Assembly (NCBI RefSeq): GCF_008369445.1
Contig: NZ_VTWH01000001.1
Span: 620,001-684,000, forward strand
DNA: 64,000 bases
Source: Aureimonas fodinaquatilis
Lineage (GTDB): Bacteria > Pseudomonadota > Alphaproteobacteria > Rhizobiales > Rhizobiaceae
Direction of reading: 5' to 3'
Numbering within the stretch: the stretch's first letter is position 1; every line of letters begins with the position of its first letter. The notes under the pieces are model-generated. The model was not told the DNA's origin and did no database searches. It saw only the letters and a list, made by a program, of their open reading frames with translations. This document shows positions 18,955 to 27,807 of this stretch, piece by piece. The position numbers were made by a program, and so were the translations under genes.

Positions 18955-19395
18955 ATGCGCGAAAAAATCAATGAGAAAGATCGCCAGCTCATTTCTCTGT
19001 TAAAGCAGAACTCGCGAAGACCGGTTTCCGAAATTGCCGCGATACTTGGCGTTTCTCGTCAGACCGTCCAGAAACGCATTGACCGGCTGGTGGACAGCGG
19101 CACAATTCAGTCTTTCACCATTGAAGTCTCTGACCCGGAAGAAGCCGCGTCCAGCGTCGGCGCAAAGGTCATGTTCACGCTGAGCCTTCGGCAAAGCACG
19201 TGCGCCAATGTCTATGCGTCTATTAGGGCCTGGGATGAATTGCTGCGCTGCTGGTCCATTTCAGGAGAGCGCGACATGATCCTGATTGTGGATTCTGTCG
19301 GTGTTGAGGATGCCGAGAGGGTTCGCGCAAAGCTGGCCCGGCATCCTGATGTGGTGTCCGTCCAGACATCTCACATTCTGAAAACCTGGAAATAG
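18955..19395 (+). CDS. Lrp/AsnC-family transcriptional regulator
   Basis: A 146-aa regulator with an N-terminal helix-turn-helix (NEKDRQLISLLKQNSRRPVS through GVSRQTVQKRIDRL) and a C-terminal RAM ligand-binding domain (about 65-146, ending VVSVQTSHILKTWK). The family senses amino acids and usually controls itself and an adjacent transport or catabolic gene. The divergent cupin-APC permease pair, 47 nt away, is the natural target. It is convergent with the 2-hydroxyacid dehydrogenase. Confidence 0.93.
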   Translation: MREKINEKDRQLISLLKQNSRRPVSEIAAILGVSRQTVQKRIDRLVDSGTIQSFTIEVSDPEEAASSVGAKVMFTLSLRQSTCANVYASIRAWDELLRCWSISGERDMILIVDSVGVEDAERVRAKLARHPDVVSVQTSHILKTWK

Positions 19396-19404
19396 CCCGG
19401 CCGG

Positions 19405-20385
19405 CTATCCGTGCCGCCGAACATCGGCTTTGACGCATTCATCAACCGGTGTGGCAACGTCGGTGCCGGAAAACCAGCGTTGAAGATTGTCCAGAACCAG
19501 ATCACCCATGGCTTTGCGGGTGTGCATGGATGCCGAGCCGACATGTGGCAGAAGCACCGTGTTGGGCAGGTCAATCAAAGCCTGCGGCACGTTCGGCTCA
19601 TTCTCAAACACATCAAGCCCGGCAGAGTGAATTGTTCCGGCTTGCAGCGCTTCAATCAGGGCCGCCTCGTCAACCGTACTGCCCCGCCCGATGTTGATAA
19701 GAACGCCATCCTTGCCAAGCGCTTTCAAGACCGTCGCATTCACCGCCTTATCGGTGGAGGAACCACCGGGGGCGATAACAATCAGCGTGTCCACCGCCTC
19801 AGCCAGGGCCACCAGCGTCGGGTAATAGTCATAGGAGACATCGTTTCGCTGACTGCGATTGTGATAGGCAATCTTGACGCCAAAGCCTTCAAGCCGCCGC
19901 GCAATGGACAGGCCTATTCTGCCAAGCCCCATAATGCCTACGGTGCGCCCGCGCAGCGTTGTCGGCGTCATCCGGTAGGGACCATTCTTTGCCCACAGCC
20001 CTTTGCGCACATATTGCTCTGCCTGTCCAAGCTCCCGCACTGTCATCAGCAAAAGACCCAGCGCGGTGTCGGCCACTTCCTCCGTCAGCACATCCGGCGT
20101 GTTGGTGACCATAATGCCTTTGGCCGCCGCGTGCTTTGCATCCACGCTGTCATAGCCAACACCGAAGCTGCTGATGATTTCCAGATTTGGCAGCGCGTCC
20201 ATCATGTCAGCCGAAACATTGGCAAAGGATGCAATGGCGCGGATTTCGGAACGCTGCCCGGCCGAAAGCTCGCTGAGATCCAGCTTGACGAAGTCTCGGC
20301 GGTCGAAAATCGTTCCTATGTTCTCGCGCGTTCCAGCGTGAAAATGGGCTGGAACCAATACTGGAACATTTTTCATGCCTGCCAT
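19405..20385 (-). CDS. D-2-hydroxyacid dehydrogenase (NAD(P)-dependent)
   Basis: Member of the D-isomer-specific 2-hydroxyacid dehydrogenase family, 326 aa from ATG 20385. The cofactor motif GIMGLGRIGLSIARRL and the catalytic Arg (INIGRGSTVDE), Glu (LDVFENEPNVP) and His (LLPHVGSASM) are present. It likely reduces a 2-keto acid such as glyoxylate or hydroxypyruvate, or acts in sugar-acid catabolism. The frame is open to 20481, but that extension runs through the palindromic repeat, and AAGGAAGAAGAG precedes ATG 20385, so the shorter start is chosen. It lies downstream of, and co-directional with, a LacI regulator. Confidence 0.88.
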   Translation of the reverse strand: MAGMKNVPVLVPAHFHAGTRENIGTIFDRRDFVKLDLSELSAGQRSEIRAIASFANVSADMMDALPNLEIISSFGVGYDSVDAKHAAAKGIMVTNTPDVLTEEVADTALGLLLMTVRELGQAEQYVRKGLWAKNGPYRMTPTTLRGRTVGIMGLGRIGLSIARRLEGFGVKIAYHNRSQRNDVSYDYYPTLVALAEAVDTLIVIAPGGSSTDKAVNATVLKALGKDGVLINIGRGSTVDEAALIEALQAGTIHSAGLDVFENEPNVPQALIDLPNTVLLPHVGSASMHTRKAMGDLVLDNLQRWFSGTDVATPVDECVKADVRRHG

Positions 20386-20422
20386 CTCTTCTTCCTTCGC
20401 TTGCAAAGTCACAACGTTTCCC

Positions 20423-20506
20423 GTGATCTTCCGATCACCACACACACTTTGTTCAGCCGTAGTGTTTTGCCGTTCAAACACACATGTTTTAACGGCAAGA
20501 CAAAGC
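20423..20506 (-). repeat. Composite palindromic element (family copy 3), lacI-dehydrogenase gap
   Basis: Hairpin A is GTGATC-ttcc-GATCAC (20423-20438). Hairpin B (20461-20506) is a diverged copy of the 45-bp unit in reverse orientation: TTGCCGTT/AACGGCAA arms (20467-20498) with one mismatch and an AAAC/GTTT inner stem. It fills the space between lacI (stop 20508) and the start of the dehydrogenase. The same A-plus-B pairing is seen at 50271-50370 and 58908-59008. Confidence 0.65.
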
Positions 20507-20507
20507 T

Positions 20508-21527
20508 CTAGTGCCTTTCGACGCCTTCTGTGGATTGGCGAATTTTCAGTTGCGGCGTAATCAGCTCAACCGATTCAACGGCTGCTGCACCATTGAGGCG
20601 CGCCAGCAAAGCATCTGCTGCGCGGCGCCCAACCTCGCTCTGGCCATTGGCCACCGTGGTCAGCGAGGGCATGGCAATAGCCGCCTCGTCAATATCGTCA
20701 TAGCCGGTAACTGCAATATCAACGCCGGGGCGCAACCCTTCACGGGCAAGGCCATACATGAAACCCAGCGCCACTAGATCCGAGAAACAGGCAACTGCTT
20801 CTGGCCGATCACGCAGTTTCAAAAATGTTGAGACTGCGTCAAAGCCCGAATGGCGGCTGCGCGGTCCGGGAATGCGCCATTCCGGCCGGTATTCAATGCC
20901 GGCATCTGCCAGCGCTTGCCGGTAGCCCCGCTCACGTTCGCGGCCGGTGGATGTCAGGTCTGTACCACCAATCATGCCAATGCGCCTGTGGCCCCGCGCA
21001 ATCAGATGTTCCACCGCCAGCCGCATGCCATAGCTGTCATCGCCGCGGAATGAGGTGACCCCGCAGCCATCCACCGTTCGGGCAATCAGAATTACCGGCA
21101 GATCGTTCTGTTCGGCAAGGTGAATATCGGTGGCAGGGGTGCCGATAGCCGGAGACATCAACAGTCCGTCTGCGCCAAGCTGCAACATGGTGTCTACAAA
21201 GGCGCGCTGTTTGGACAACTGGTCGTAGTGGTTGCACAAAACGAATGTCTGCCGATGGCGATCAAGCTCATTTTCGATCGCTTTCAGAATTTCCCCGAAA
21301 AACGGGTTCATGATGTCGCTGACGCAAACGCCGATGATGCCCGACCGGGACGTTCTGAGGCTGGCAGCGCGGCGGTTGTAGATATAGCCGGAATTGCGCG
21401 CTTCTTCCTTGATTCGCTCTCGCGTTGCTTCAGCAACCAGCGGGCTGTCGCGTAGCGCCAGAGAAACTGTCGCGGTGGAAAGGCCCAGAGCTTCTGCAAT
21501 TGTCGATAATTTGACCTTCTGAGCCAC
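20508..21527 (-). CDS. LacI-family transcriptional regulator
   Basis: About 339 aa. It has an N-terminal LacI helix-turn-helix (VKLSTIAEALGLSTATVSLALRDS) followed by hinge residues and a periplasmic-binding-like sugar sensor domain (SGIIGVCVSDIMNPFFGEIL onward). It is expected to repress sugar or sugar-acid catabolism; the dehydrogenase just downstream is a probable target. GTG 21527 fits the family N-terminus and has GAGAG upstream. An ATG at 21563 would add 12 residues not typical of the family. Confidence 0.88.
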   Translation of the reverse strand: MAQKVKLSTIAEALGLSTATVSLALRDSPLVAEATRERIKEEARNSGYIYNRRAASLRTSRSGIIGVCVSDIMNPFFGEILKAIENELDRHRQTFVLCNHYDQLSKQRAFVDTMLQLGADGLLMSPAIGTPATDIHLAEQNDLPVILIARTVDGCGVTSFRGDDSYGMRLAVEHLIARGHRRIGMIGGTDLTSTGRERERGYRQALADAGIEYRPEWRIPGPRSRHSGFDAVSTFLKLRDRPEAVACFSDLVALGFMYGLAREGLRPGVDIAVTGYDDIDEAAIAMPSLTTVANGQSEVGRRAADALLARLNGAAAVESVELITPQLKIRQSTEGVERH

Positions 21528-21653
21528 AGATCTCTCAATATCCCAAGTCCGGCGAAGCGCCATTCATGTGTGTAATTCGGTTGCCGACAAAACGAAACGA
21601 AAAACCGTTCGATCTGCATGTTTCGGCGATTCCACCCATTAATGGCAAGTATT

Positions 21654-22106
21654 TCATTCTTCGGAAAGCTTATTGGCCGGTGAGGGGGCGAGATTGCGTT
21701 CGACTTTTTTCAACAGTTTTGCCAATTTGCTGCGCTGTCTGGGCGAAAATCCGGCCAGCGCCTGGTTTTCCACTTCCTTGCGCAGTCTGCGCACTTCACT
21801 CACCGCTTCAAGCCCGGCATCGGTCAAAAAAGCAAAGCTCTGTCGGCCGTCTGTTGGCGAAGGGCGCTTTTCAACAAAGTTTTCCGCCGACAGCCGGGTA
21901 ATGGTCTTGGTAATGGTTGGCGGCGTCACAGACAGCCATTCCGCCAGTTGCGCAAGGGCCATGCCATCCTGCTCGGCCAGCGCCAGCAGCACCGCGTCCT
22001 GACCTGCATGCAGGCCAATTCCGGAAAGGCGTTGCGCCATTAATGTTCGTTCCGCCCGCGCCGTCAGAGTTAGTTGGCTCAGGATCGCCTTTTTTTCGCG
22101 CTTCAT
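21654..22106 (-). CDS. MarR-family transcriptional regulator
   Basis: A 150-aa winged-helix regulator. DNA-binding region LAEWLSVTPPTITKTITRL and wing EKRPSPTDGRQSFAFLTDAG are typical of MarR. Such proteins usually respond to phenolic or small aromatic ligands and repress a divergent gene. Here the divergent neighbour is the creatininase-family hydrolase (about 67 nt between starts). The C-terminal tail is Lys-rich. Confidence 0.9.
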   Translation of the reverse strand: MKREKKAILSQLTLTARAERTLMAQRLSGIGLHAGQDAVLLALAEQDGMALAQLAEWLSVTPPTITKTITRLSAENFVEKRPSPTDGRQSFAFLTDAGLEAVSEVRRLRKEVENQALAGFSPRQRSKLAKLLKKVERNLAPSPANKLSEE

Positions 22107-22173
22107 CGGGCCATTCTCCTATTTCCAGATATTGTCTTGCAGCCCGATGGTTAGCCAGTCCATAAGTTTCAGT

Positions 22174-22998
22174 ATGGAAGACACTGGCAAAACCACCCTC
22201 GCGCGGTTTTTTGAGGAAATGACAACAACTGATATTTCCGGTTGTGGTTGTTTGCGTCATGCTGTTGCGGTGTTGCCGTTCGCTGCCATTGAGCAACATG
22301 GGCCGCACCTGCCTCTCGGTACAGATGCCATTATTGCAGATAATATGGTGCAGCGCGCTGCGGCGTCACTACCGAAAGATTTGCCAGTAACGTTTTTGTC
22401 TCCGTTGCGAATCGGCGTTTCCACCGAACATGCCCGTTTTGCCGGGACGTTGAACCTTGGATGGAAAGCCGGCACCGAAATGCTGGTGCAGATTATCGGC
22501 GATCTGGTTCGAGCCGGCTTTGCCCGTGTTGTTATAGTTTCTTCACATGGCGGCAATTCTGCGGCAATCGATACCGCCGCACTCGAAGCGCGCAATACGC
22601 ATGATTGCCTTGTGGTTGCATCGTCATGGCAGCGGTTTGGCTTGCCGGACAATTTGTTGCCGCAAGGCGAGGTGGCTTTCGGCATTCACGGCGGCGCGGT
22701 GGAGACCGCCTTGATGCTGGCTTTCCGGCCAGATCTGGTGCGCCGTGACCATCGGCAGGTCTTTCCCTCGTTTCAACAGGAGCTAGAGGCGACGCATCAG
22801 CGCCTGCGCGCACATGGCCGCCTTGGCTTCGGCTGGATGGCGCAGGATTTAAACGCACAAGGTGTTGTTGGCGATACGCGGCTGGCCAATGCCGCAATGG
22901 GCGAGGCAATTGCTGCTCACCAGGTCCAAGGGTTTTGCGAGCTGTTGCGCGATGTGCTGGCATTTGATCTCGAGCGGTTGCGCCAGACGAGATTATGA
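22174..22998 (+). CDS. Creatininase-family amidohydrolase
   Basis: About 274 aa. It contains the family signature VLPFAAIEQHGPHLPLGTD (metal-binding Glu, His and Asp), SSHGGNS, and FGIHGGAVETALML with further metal ligands. Members are cytosolic Zn/Mn-dependent hydrolases of cyclic or linear amides: creatininase, FAPy deformylase (ArfB) and the mycofactocin protease MftE. No creatine or mycofactocin genes adjoin, so the substrate is open. The frame runs from 22132, but ATG 22174 gives the usual N-terminal length. A divergent MarR regulator may control it. Confidence 0.85.
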   Translation: MEDTGKTTLARFFEEMTTTDISGCGCLRHAVAVLPFAAIEQHGPHLPLGTDAIIADNMVQRAAASLPKDLPVTFLSPLRIGVSTEHARFAGTLNLGWKAGTEMLVQIIGDLVRAGFARVVIVSSHGGNSAAIDTAALEARNTHDCLVVASSWQRFGLPDNLLPQGEVAFGIHGGAVETALMLAFRPDLVRRDHRQVFPSFQQELEATHQRLRAHGRLGFGWMAQDLNAQGVVGDTRLANAAMGEAIAAHQVQGFCELLRDVLAFDLERLRQTRL

Positions 22999-23069
22999 TG
23001 AGAACAGGCGTGCATTCGCGTGTCGCCACCCCTATATGGAAAATCTGACAGCTTCAGGAGGCAGACGAA

Positions 23070-24191
23070 ATGTCCGCGACCAATTCGGCAGAGCAAATTC
23101 CGGTAACCGTGCTGACCGGATATCTTGGCTCTGGCAAAACCACGCTATTGAACAGAATTCTTACCGGTGACCATGGCAAGCGCTATGCCGTCATTGTCAA
23201 TGAGTTTGGTGAGATAGGCATCGACAATGACCTGATCGTAGAGACCGACGAGGAAATCTACGAAATGAACAATGGCTGCATCTGCTGTACCGTGCGGGGC
23301 GACCTTGTGCGGGTGGTGGAAGGCCTGGTCAAGCGCAAGGGCAGGTTCGACGCGATCATCGTTGAAACCACCGGTCTTGCGGACCCTGTGCCCGTAGCGC
23401 AGACCTTTTTCATGGATGACGATGTGCGCGCCAGAACGCGGCTGGATGCGGTTGTGGCTCTGGTGGACGCGCGTCATCTGCCGCTTCGGCTGAAAGACAG
23501 CCGTGAGGCGGAGGATCAGATTGCCTTTGCCGATGTGGTGATTGTCAACAAGACCGATCTTGTCAGCGCTGATGAACTGGCGGCTGTTGAAGCCACTGTT
23601 AAAGCCATCAACCCGCATGCAATTCTGCATCGCGCCGAGCGCGCCGACATCGCGTTGAGCCATGTGTTGGACCAGGGCGCATTTGATCTCAAACGCATTC
23701 TCGAAAATGATCCGTCATTTCTGGAATCCGCTGAACATGCGCATGATGATCATGTCTGCGGTCCGGACTGCGACCATGATCACCATCATCACGATCACGG
23801 CCATGACCACCATGGTCACCACCATCACGAGCATGACCATCACGACCATCATCATGACGCTGCGTCGCCCATTCACGACGTGACGGTGACGTCCATATCC
23901 CTCATGGGCGGGGAACTGGACGAGATGCGTTTCTTCCCGTGGATTCAGGCGCTGACCCAGTCAGAGGGGCCGAACATCCTTAGGCTGAAGGGCATTCTGG
24001 CATTTGCGGGTGATCAGGACCGATATGTCATTCAAGGTGTGCACATGATCATTGAAGGGGACCATCAGCGCGCCTGGCGCGACGATGAAAAGCGCCAGAG
24101 CCGGCTGGTCTTCATTGGTCGGGATCTGGACCGCAAGCGCCTGGAAGAAGGCTTCCTGGCCTGCCATGCAGAGGCGAAGACAGCTGCCTGA
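23070..24191 (+). CDS. CobW/COG0523-family GTPase with long His-rich metal-binding segment
   Basis: A 373-aa G3E GTPase. Walker A is GYLGSGKT (17-24), the metal motif is Cys70-x-Cys72-Cys73 (NGCICC), and the G4 motif is NKTD near 160. A His-rich linker at 223-262 holds 22 histidines in 40 residues plus Cys230 and Cys234, and a CobW C-terminal domain follows. This layout is typical of metallochaperones of the zinc/cobalt-transfer type (ZNG1/YeiR/CobW group). A strong AGGAGG precedes ATG. The stop overlaps the WD40 gene start (TGATG). No cobalamin genes are adjacent, so zinc handling is more likely than B12 synthesis (inference). Confidence 0.92.
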   Translation: MSATNSAEQIPVTVLTGYLGSGKTTLLNRILTGDHGKRYAVIVNEFGEIGIDNDLIVETDEEIYEMNNGCICCTVRGDLVRVVEGLVKRKGRFDAIIVETTGLADPVPVAQTFFMDDDVRARTRLDAVVALVDARHLPLRLKDSREAEDQIAFADVVIVNKTDLVSADELAAVEATVKAINPHAILHRAERADIALSHVLDQGAFDLKRILENDPSFLESAEHAHDDHVCGPDCDHDHHHHDHGHDHHGHHHHEHDHHDHHHDAASPIHDVTVTSISLMGGELDEMRFFPWIQALTQSEGPNILRLKGILAFAGDQDRYVIQGVHMIIEGDHQRAWRDDEKRQSRLVFIGRDLDRKRLEEGFLACHAEAKTAA

Positions 24192-25168
24192 TGCCACAGA
24201 TTGCTCCTTATGATTTCGACGGATTTGTCGAAACCGCCGCTTTTGTAAAAGACGTACCGTTTTTTGCCCTGGCAGATGGCACTGTTCGCCGTATGGCGGG
24301 CGGAGAAACAGTGATTGAAAGCAATGCTGGCGGGCTTGTGTGCGCGCGTTATGATGCCATCGGGCAGCGATTGCTGTGCGGTGGCGAGGACGGCAGAGTT
24401 GTTTGCGTCAATGCGGCTGGTGAAACGACGGAATTGGCCAGTGCAGGTCGCAAGTGGATCAGCGCTGTAGCCGGTGGCCCGGGTGGCGCTGTCGCATTTG
24501 CCGCCGGACGAAGCGCATATTTTGTCCGCCCGGATGGTTCTCTTGCCGAGCAGGATTATGGGCGCAGCGTCGAAGACGTCGCCTTCGCTCCAAAAGGTGT
24601 GCGCGTTGCATTTGCCCGCTATGACGGGGTCAGTCTGTGGTTTCCGGGCATGGCAACACCGCCCGTTTCAATGGACTGGAAAGGCGCCCACACCGCTGTC
24701 AGCTTCTCGCCGGACGGGCGCTTTGTCGTAACAATCATGCAGGAAAACGCCCTGCATGGCTGGCGGCTGGACGACGGCAAGCACATGCGCATGACAGGCT
24801 ACCCCGCCAAGGTCAAAAGCTGGTCATGGTCGGCCAAGGGGCGCTTTCTGGCCACCAGCGGCGCGCCGGCAGCAATTGTCTGGCCATTTGCTGGCAAAGA
24901 TGGGCCAATGGGCAAACCGCCATTGGAGCTGGGTGTGCGGGGCGACACTATGGTAACCTGCGTGGCCTGTCACACGACAGACGACATGGTGGCCATCGGC
25001 TATCAGGACGGCATGATTCTGGCTGTTCGCTTTTCGGATCAGAAAGAGGCGCTGCTGCGCCGCGGTGGCAATTCGCCAATTCACAGCATGGCGTGGGATG
25101 CATCCGGTCGCCTTCTGGCTTTCGGCAGCGAGGGTGGTGAGGCCGGTGTCGTGGATATCAGCAGCTGA
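24191..25168 (+). CDS. WD40-type beta-propeller protein coupled to the CobW GTPase
   Basis: A 325-aa cytosolic protein with repeated WD40-like blades, clearest at FSPDGRFVVTIMQENALHGWRL, WSAKGRFLATSG, VAIGYQDGMILAVRF and WDASGRLLAFGSEGG, consistent with a seven-bladed propeller. There is no signal peptide and no enzymatic motif, so a protein-interaction scaffold is likely. The 1-nt overlap with the CobW gene implies translational coupling, so it may be a partner, client or adaptor of that metallochaperone. The propeller carries a CVACHTTDD segment with two Cys and a His that could bind metal. Confidence 0.8.
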   Translation: MPQIAPYDFDGFVETAAFVKDVPFFALADGTVRRMAGGETVIESNAGGLVCARYDAIGQRLLCGGEDGRVVCVNAAGETTELASAGRKWISAVAGGPGGAVAFAAGRSAYFVRPDGSLAEQDYGRSVEDVAFAPKGVRVAFARYDGVSLWFPGMATPPVSMDWKGAHTAVSFSPDGRFVVTIMQENALHGWRLDDGKHMRMTGYPAKVKSWSWSAKGRFLATSGAPAAIVWPFAGKDGPMGKPPLELGVRGDTMVTCVACHTTDDMVAIGYQDGMILAVRFSDQKEALLRRGGNSPIHSMAWDASGRLLAFGSEGGEAGVVDISS

Positions 25169-25214
25169 ATCGGCTCATTTCAGGCGGAACTTTGTTGTGC
25201 CTGCCGAACATCAT

Positions 25215-25249
25215 TTCCGTTGAAACGAAACCGTTTCAACGGAATTTTT
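25215..25249 (+). terminator. Terminator derived from the palindromic repeat family (copy 4)
   Basis: Perfect 13-bp stem TTCCGTTGAAACG (25215-25227) and CGTTTCAACGGAA (25232-25244) with a 4-nt loop, followed by TTTTT (25245-25249). The core GTTGAAACG/CGTTTCAAC is identical to repeat unit 2 at 3829. It lies between the convergent WD40 and histidine kinase genes and should terminate the plus-strand transcript. Confidence 0.85.
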
Positions 25250-25255
25250 ATGCCG

Positions 25256-27634
25256 TTAAGCCAGCGGCGCATCAATGATGCAGACCACACCTTCCGGGTC
25301 AAAAGTCAGGTCTACTCGCCCATTCAGTTCTGCCGGCAGTGACTGCCTGATCAACTTTGTGCCAAGGCCGAGCCGGGTGGGGGCCACAACGACCGGGCCG
25401 CCCGTTTCCCGCCACTCGAAGTGAAGATGCGGCCTTTTGTCGACAGCGGTGACAGACCATTCTATCGCTACATGACCAGCGTCTGAGGACAGAGCGCCAA
25501 ACTTCGTCGAGTTGACCGACAATTCGTGCAAGGCAAGCGACAGTGCCAGGCTTTGCCGTGCAGTCAGCGGCACAAACGGACCCGACGTGCTGATATTCTG
25601 CAGATCATGGCTTTGATGAAACGCCAGCGAACGCGCCACGATTTCGCGTATGGAAGCACTTGTCCAGTTGGCTTGCGTTAAAATTTCGTGAGCCTGATTA
25701 AGCGCCATGAGCCGGTTGGAAAAAGATGCAAGGCCGGCTTGCGTGGTGGCCGCCCGGCGAAATGTCAGGTTTGCCAGGGCGCCAACAGTCGCAAGAGTGG
25801 TTTTGACCCTGTGATGCAGCTCTTCCGTCAACATTTTCTGTCGCGCGGCAGAGGTCATCTCGTCGGTGACATCACGCACCGCGCCGACCATTCTTACCAC
25901 GACATTCTCGCGAAAAATCCGCTGCGCCCCAAGGTGTACATGCCGAATGGCCCCATTGTCTGGATCAGCAATTCGGAACGTCAGGTCGACATGGTCATCC
26001 AGTGGCAGATCATGTGTCGGACTCAATACATCGGCAACACCGGCACGGTCAGCGTTGACAACTGCGCCAATGAAATGCTGGCTGAAGGTGATCGGCTGAT
26101 CGGGCAGAATTCCAAAAATTTCCCGACAGCGCAGGTCAAAATCCAGAACATCGTTCTCAATATTCAGGTCGAATGTTCCCAGATCGGCAGCTTCCTGCGC
26201 CAGACGCAGCCGCGTTTCTGCTTCAATTTGCGCCTGTTCGGCAATTTGCCGCTGACTGTAAGTCCATGAACGGCTCAATGCATCACGCACAAATGCCAGT
26301 TCCTCGTCCTGCCATTTGCGGGGAGCCAAGGTGCACAAAAGAAGCACCAGCTCAATTTTTCCATGCTCGACCACCGCAGCGGCAATGAACGAGCCAATAC
26401 CCAGTTCTTGCCATGCTTCAGCGTTGAACCGGGTTGTCGGGTGGCGTTGCACATCATCGACAACAAAAATGCCATCGGACCGCAGTTTCTCGAACAGGAC
26501 GCTGGCAATCGTTTCGACTGGAGCAGCATCGTGCAGAGCACCGGCACCCTGCGAAGACCACTCACCGATAATTGTGAGAGACCCATGATCAGCGGTCAAT
26601 GTTGCAAACCTGGCCCCAGCCACTGCCAGAGATCTGCCGATGACCTCCAGCACTTCAGCCTGGTACTGCGCCGTGCTGCTGACACCCTGCATGTTATCCG
26701 TCAGTTGCAGAAGCGCGGCTTGTCGTGCCTCACGCAGCTTGTCCTGCGTAATGTCGATCAGCGCCCCTGGGAAACGCACCGGATTGCCTGAAGCGTCCAG
26801 ATAGCAGCGGCCTTGCGCTGAGACCCAGTGCGTTGCACCGCCGCGATCAATAATGCGAAACTCGTGTGAATAGGCCGTACCATTGACACAAGCCTGCTCA
26901 ATTTTTTCTTTCAGCAACTCCCGGTCATCCGGATGGGCGCCGTCGTAGAAAAACTCAATCGGCCGCGATTCCATACCTGGCCGGTCTGGCAGGCCGAAAA
27001 AATCGAGAAGCTTGTCATCGGTATAGACAACATTGTTGACAACATCCCAATCCCAGGTGCCGACAAGGGATGACGCACTCATGGCGTAGTCCAGTCTCTC
27101 GCGACTGGCTTCCAACTCGTGTTGAACCTTACGTTCATTGGTACGATCGCGCAGAATGTGCAAAAAGCCGGCCAGTTCATCACTGCTGTCACGCAGAAGG
27201 GTTACTTCTCCCGAGGCAAAGAAATGTGACCCGTCGGCCCGGCGATGCCAGCGCTCGCTGCGCGACGCGTTGTTGGTCAATGCAGCACGCATGGCCTGCG
27301 AAGGCACTTTATCCAGAACGTCTGACTCTGTAAAAATCTCTTCGATGGAGCGGCCCAGCATGCGCTGTTCCGGCCAGCCAAAAAGTAGGGTGGCAGATTC
27401 CGTCCAGAGGTTGATCAGGCCATTCACATCGGTCGCAACGATTGCGTAATCGGCAATGCTGTTGATGATCAACCGATAGCGGGACTGGCACTGCTCCAAA
27501 GCCAGTCGTGCATCCGCCAACTGGGCCTCGAGATCGTCGACACCTGCCTCCGACTTTTCCAATTGCCGACGGAGATCGGCAAAATCCTGCTTTGCAGAAG
27601 GTGAGGCAAATATCGGTTTCGTATCTCTTGTCAT
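25256..27634 (-). CDS. Multi-PAS/GAF sensor histidine kinase, HWE family
   Basis: A 792-aa cytosolic sensor. Domain order: coiled coil (10-45), PAS (about 45-160), PAS/PAC (175-305), GAF (315-475), PAS/PAC (485-600), HWE kinase (600-792). The phospho-accepting His is in EELHHRVKTTLATV. The HWE ATPase is marked by HFEWRETGGP and GTKLIRQSLPAELNG. HWE kinases are abundant in Hyphomicrobiales and often feed light, redox or general-stress responses. No Leu/Asn-Cys-Arg LOV core is visible, so the PAS ligands are unknown. No response regulator is adjacent, so it is an orphan. The N-terminus lacks membrane helices. Confidence 0.88.
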   Translation of the reverse strand: MTRDTKPIFASPSAKQDFADLRRQLEKSEAGVDDLEAQLADARLALEQCQSRYRLIINSIADYAIVATDVNGLINLWTESATLLFGWPEQRMLGRSIEEIFTESDVLDKVPSQAMRAALTNNASRSERWHRRADGSHFFASGEVTLLRDSSDELAGFLHILRDRTNERKVQHELEASRERLDYAMSASSLVGTWDWDVVNNVVYTDDKLLDFFGLPDRPGMESRPIEFFYDGAHPDDRELLKEKIEQACVNGTAYSHEFRIIDRGGATHWVSAQGRCYLDASGNPVRFPGALIDITQDKLREARQAALLQLTDNMQGVSSTAQYQAEVLEVIGRSLAVAGARFATLTADHGSLTIIGEWSSQGAGALHDAAPVETIASVLFEKLRSDGIFVVDDVQRHPTTRFNAEAWQELGIGSFIAAAVVEHGKIELVLLLCTLAPRKWQDEELAFVRDALSRSWTYSQRQIAEQAQIEAETRLRLAQEAADLGTFDLNIENDVLDFDLRCREIFGILPDQPITFSQHFIGAVVNADRAGVADVLSPTHDLPLDDHVDLTFRIADPDNGAIRHVHLGAQRIFRENVVVRMVGAVRDVTDEMTSAARQKMLTEELHHRVKTTLATVGALANLTFRRAATTQAGLASFSNRLMALNQAHEILTQANWTSASIREIVARSLAFHQSHDLQNISTSGPFVPLTARQSLALSLALHELSVNSTKFGALSSDAGHVAIEWSVTAVDKRPHLHFEWRETGGPVVVAPTRLGLGTKLIRQSLPAELNGRVDLTFDPEGVVCIIDAPLA

Positions 27635-27807
27635 GCCAAGGTCCGCTGCGCTTGACTGTGGAAACTAGCCCGATCGCTCGTTTTGTTCAGTACCGAGGGC
27701 TTTGTGAAATGTTGACGTGTGATTCGAACTGCAAAAACATCTCACCCTTGCGCATAAACAGAAACTGCCGCTTTTGGCGGATGCCATGACAGACATTTAG
27801 TTGCAGG

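Noticed and set aside
18729-18992. Alternative minus-strand frame overlapping the cupin 5' end, hinting at a frameshift
   Set aside because: The segment RGETLYCQQQ superficially resembles a cNMP/Crp N-terminus, but there is no continuation in any frame. The cupin motifs lie wholly in the called frame.
19411-20511. Plus-strand frame of 366 codons opposite the 2-hydroxyacid dehydrogenase
   Set aside because: Shadow of a gene with NAD motif and catalytic Arg/Glu/His; it also runs through the palindromic repeat.
23743-23863. Short tandem repeat of CAT/CAC-rich DNA considered as a microsatellite
   Set aside because: It encodes the in-frame His-rich metal-binding linker of the CobW GTPase, so it is explained by coding function.
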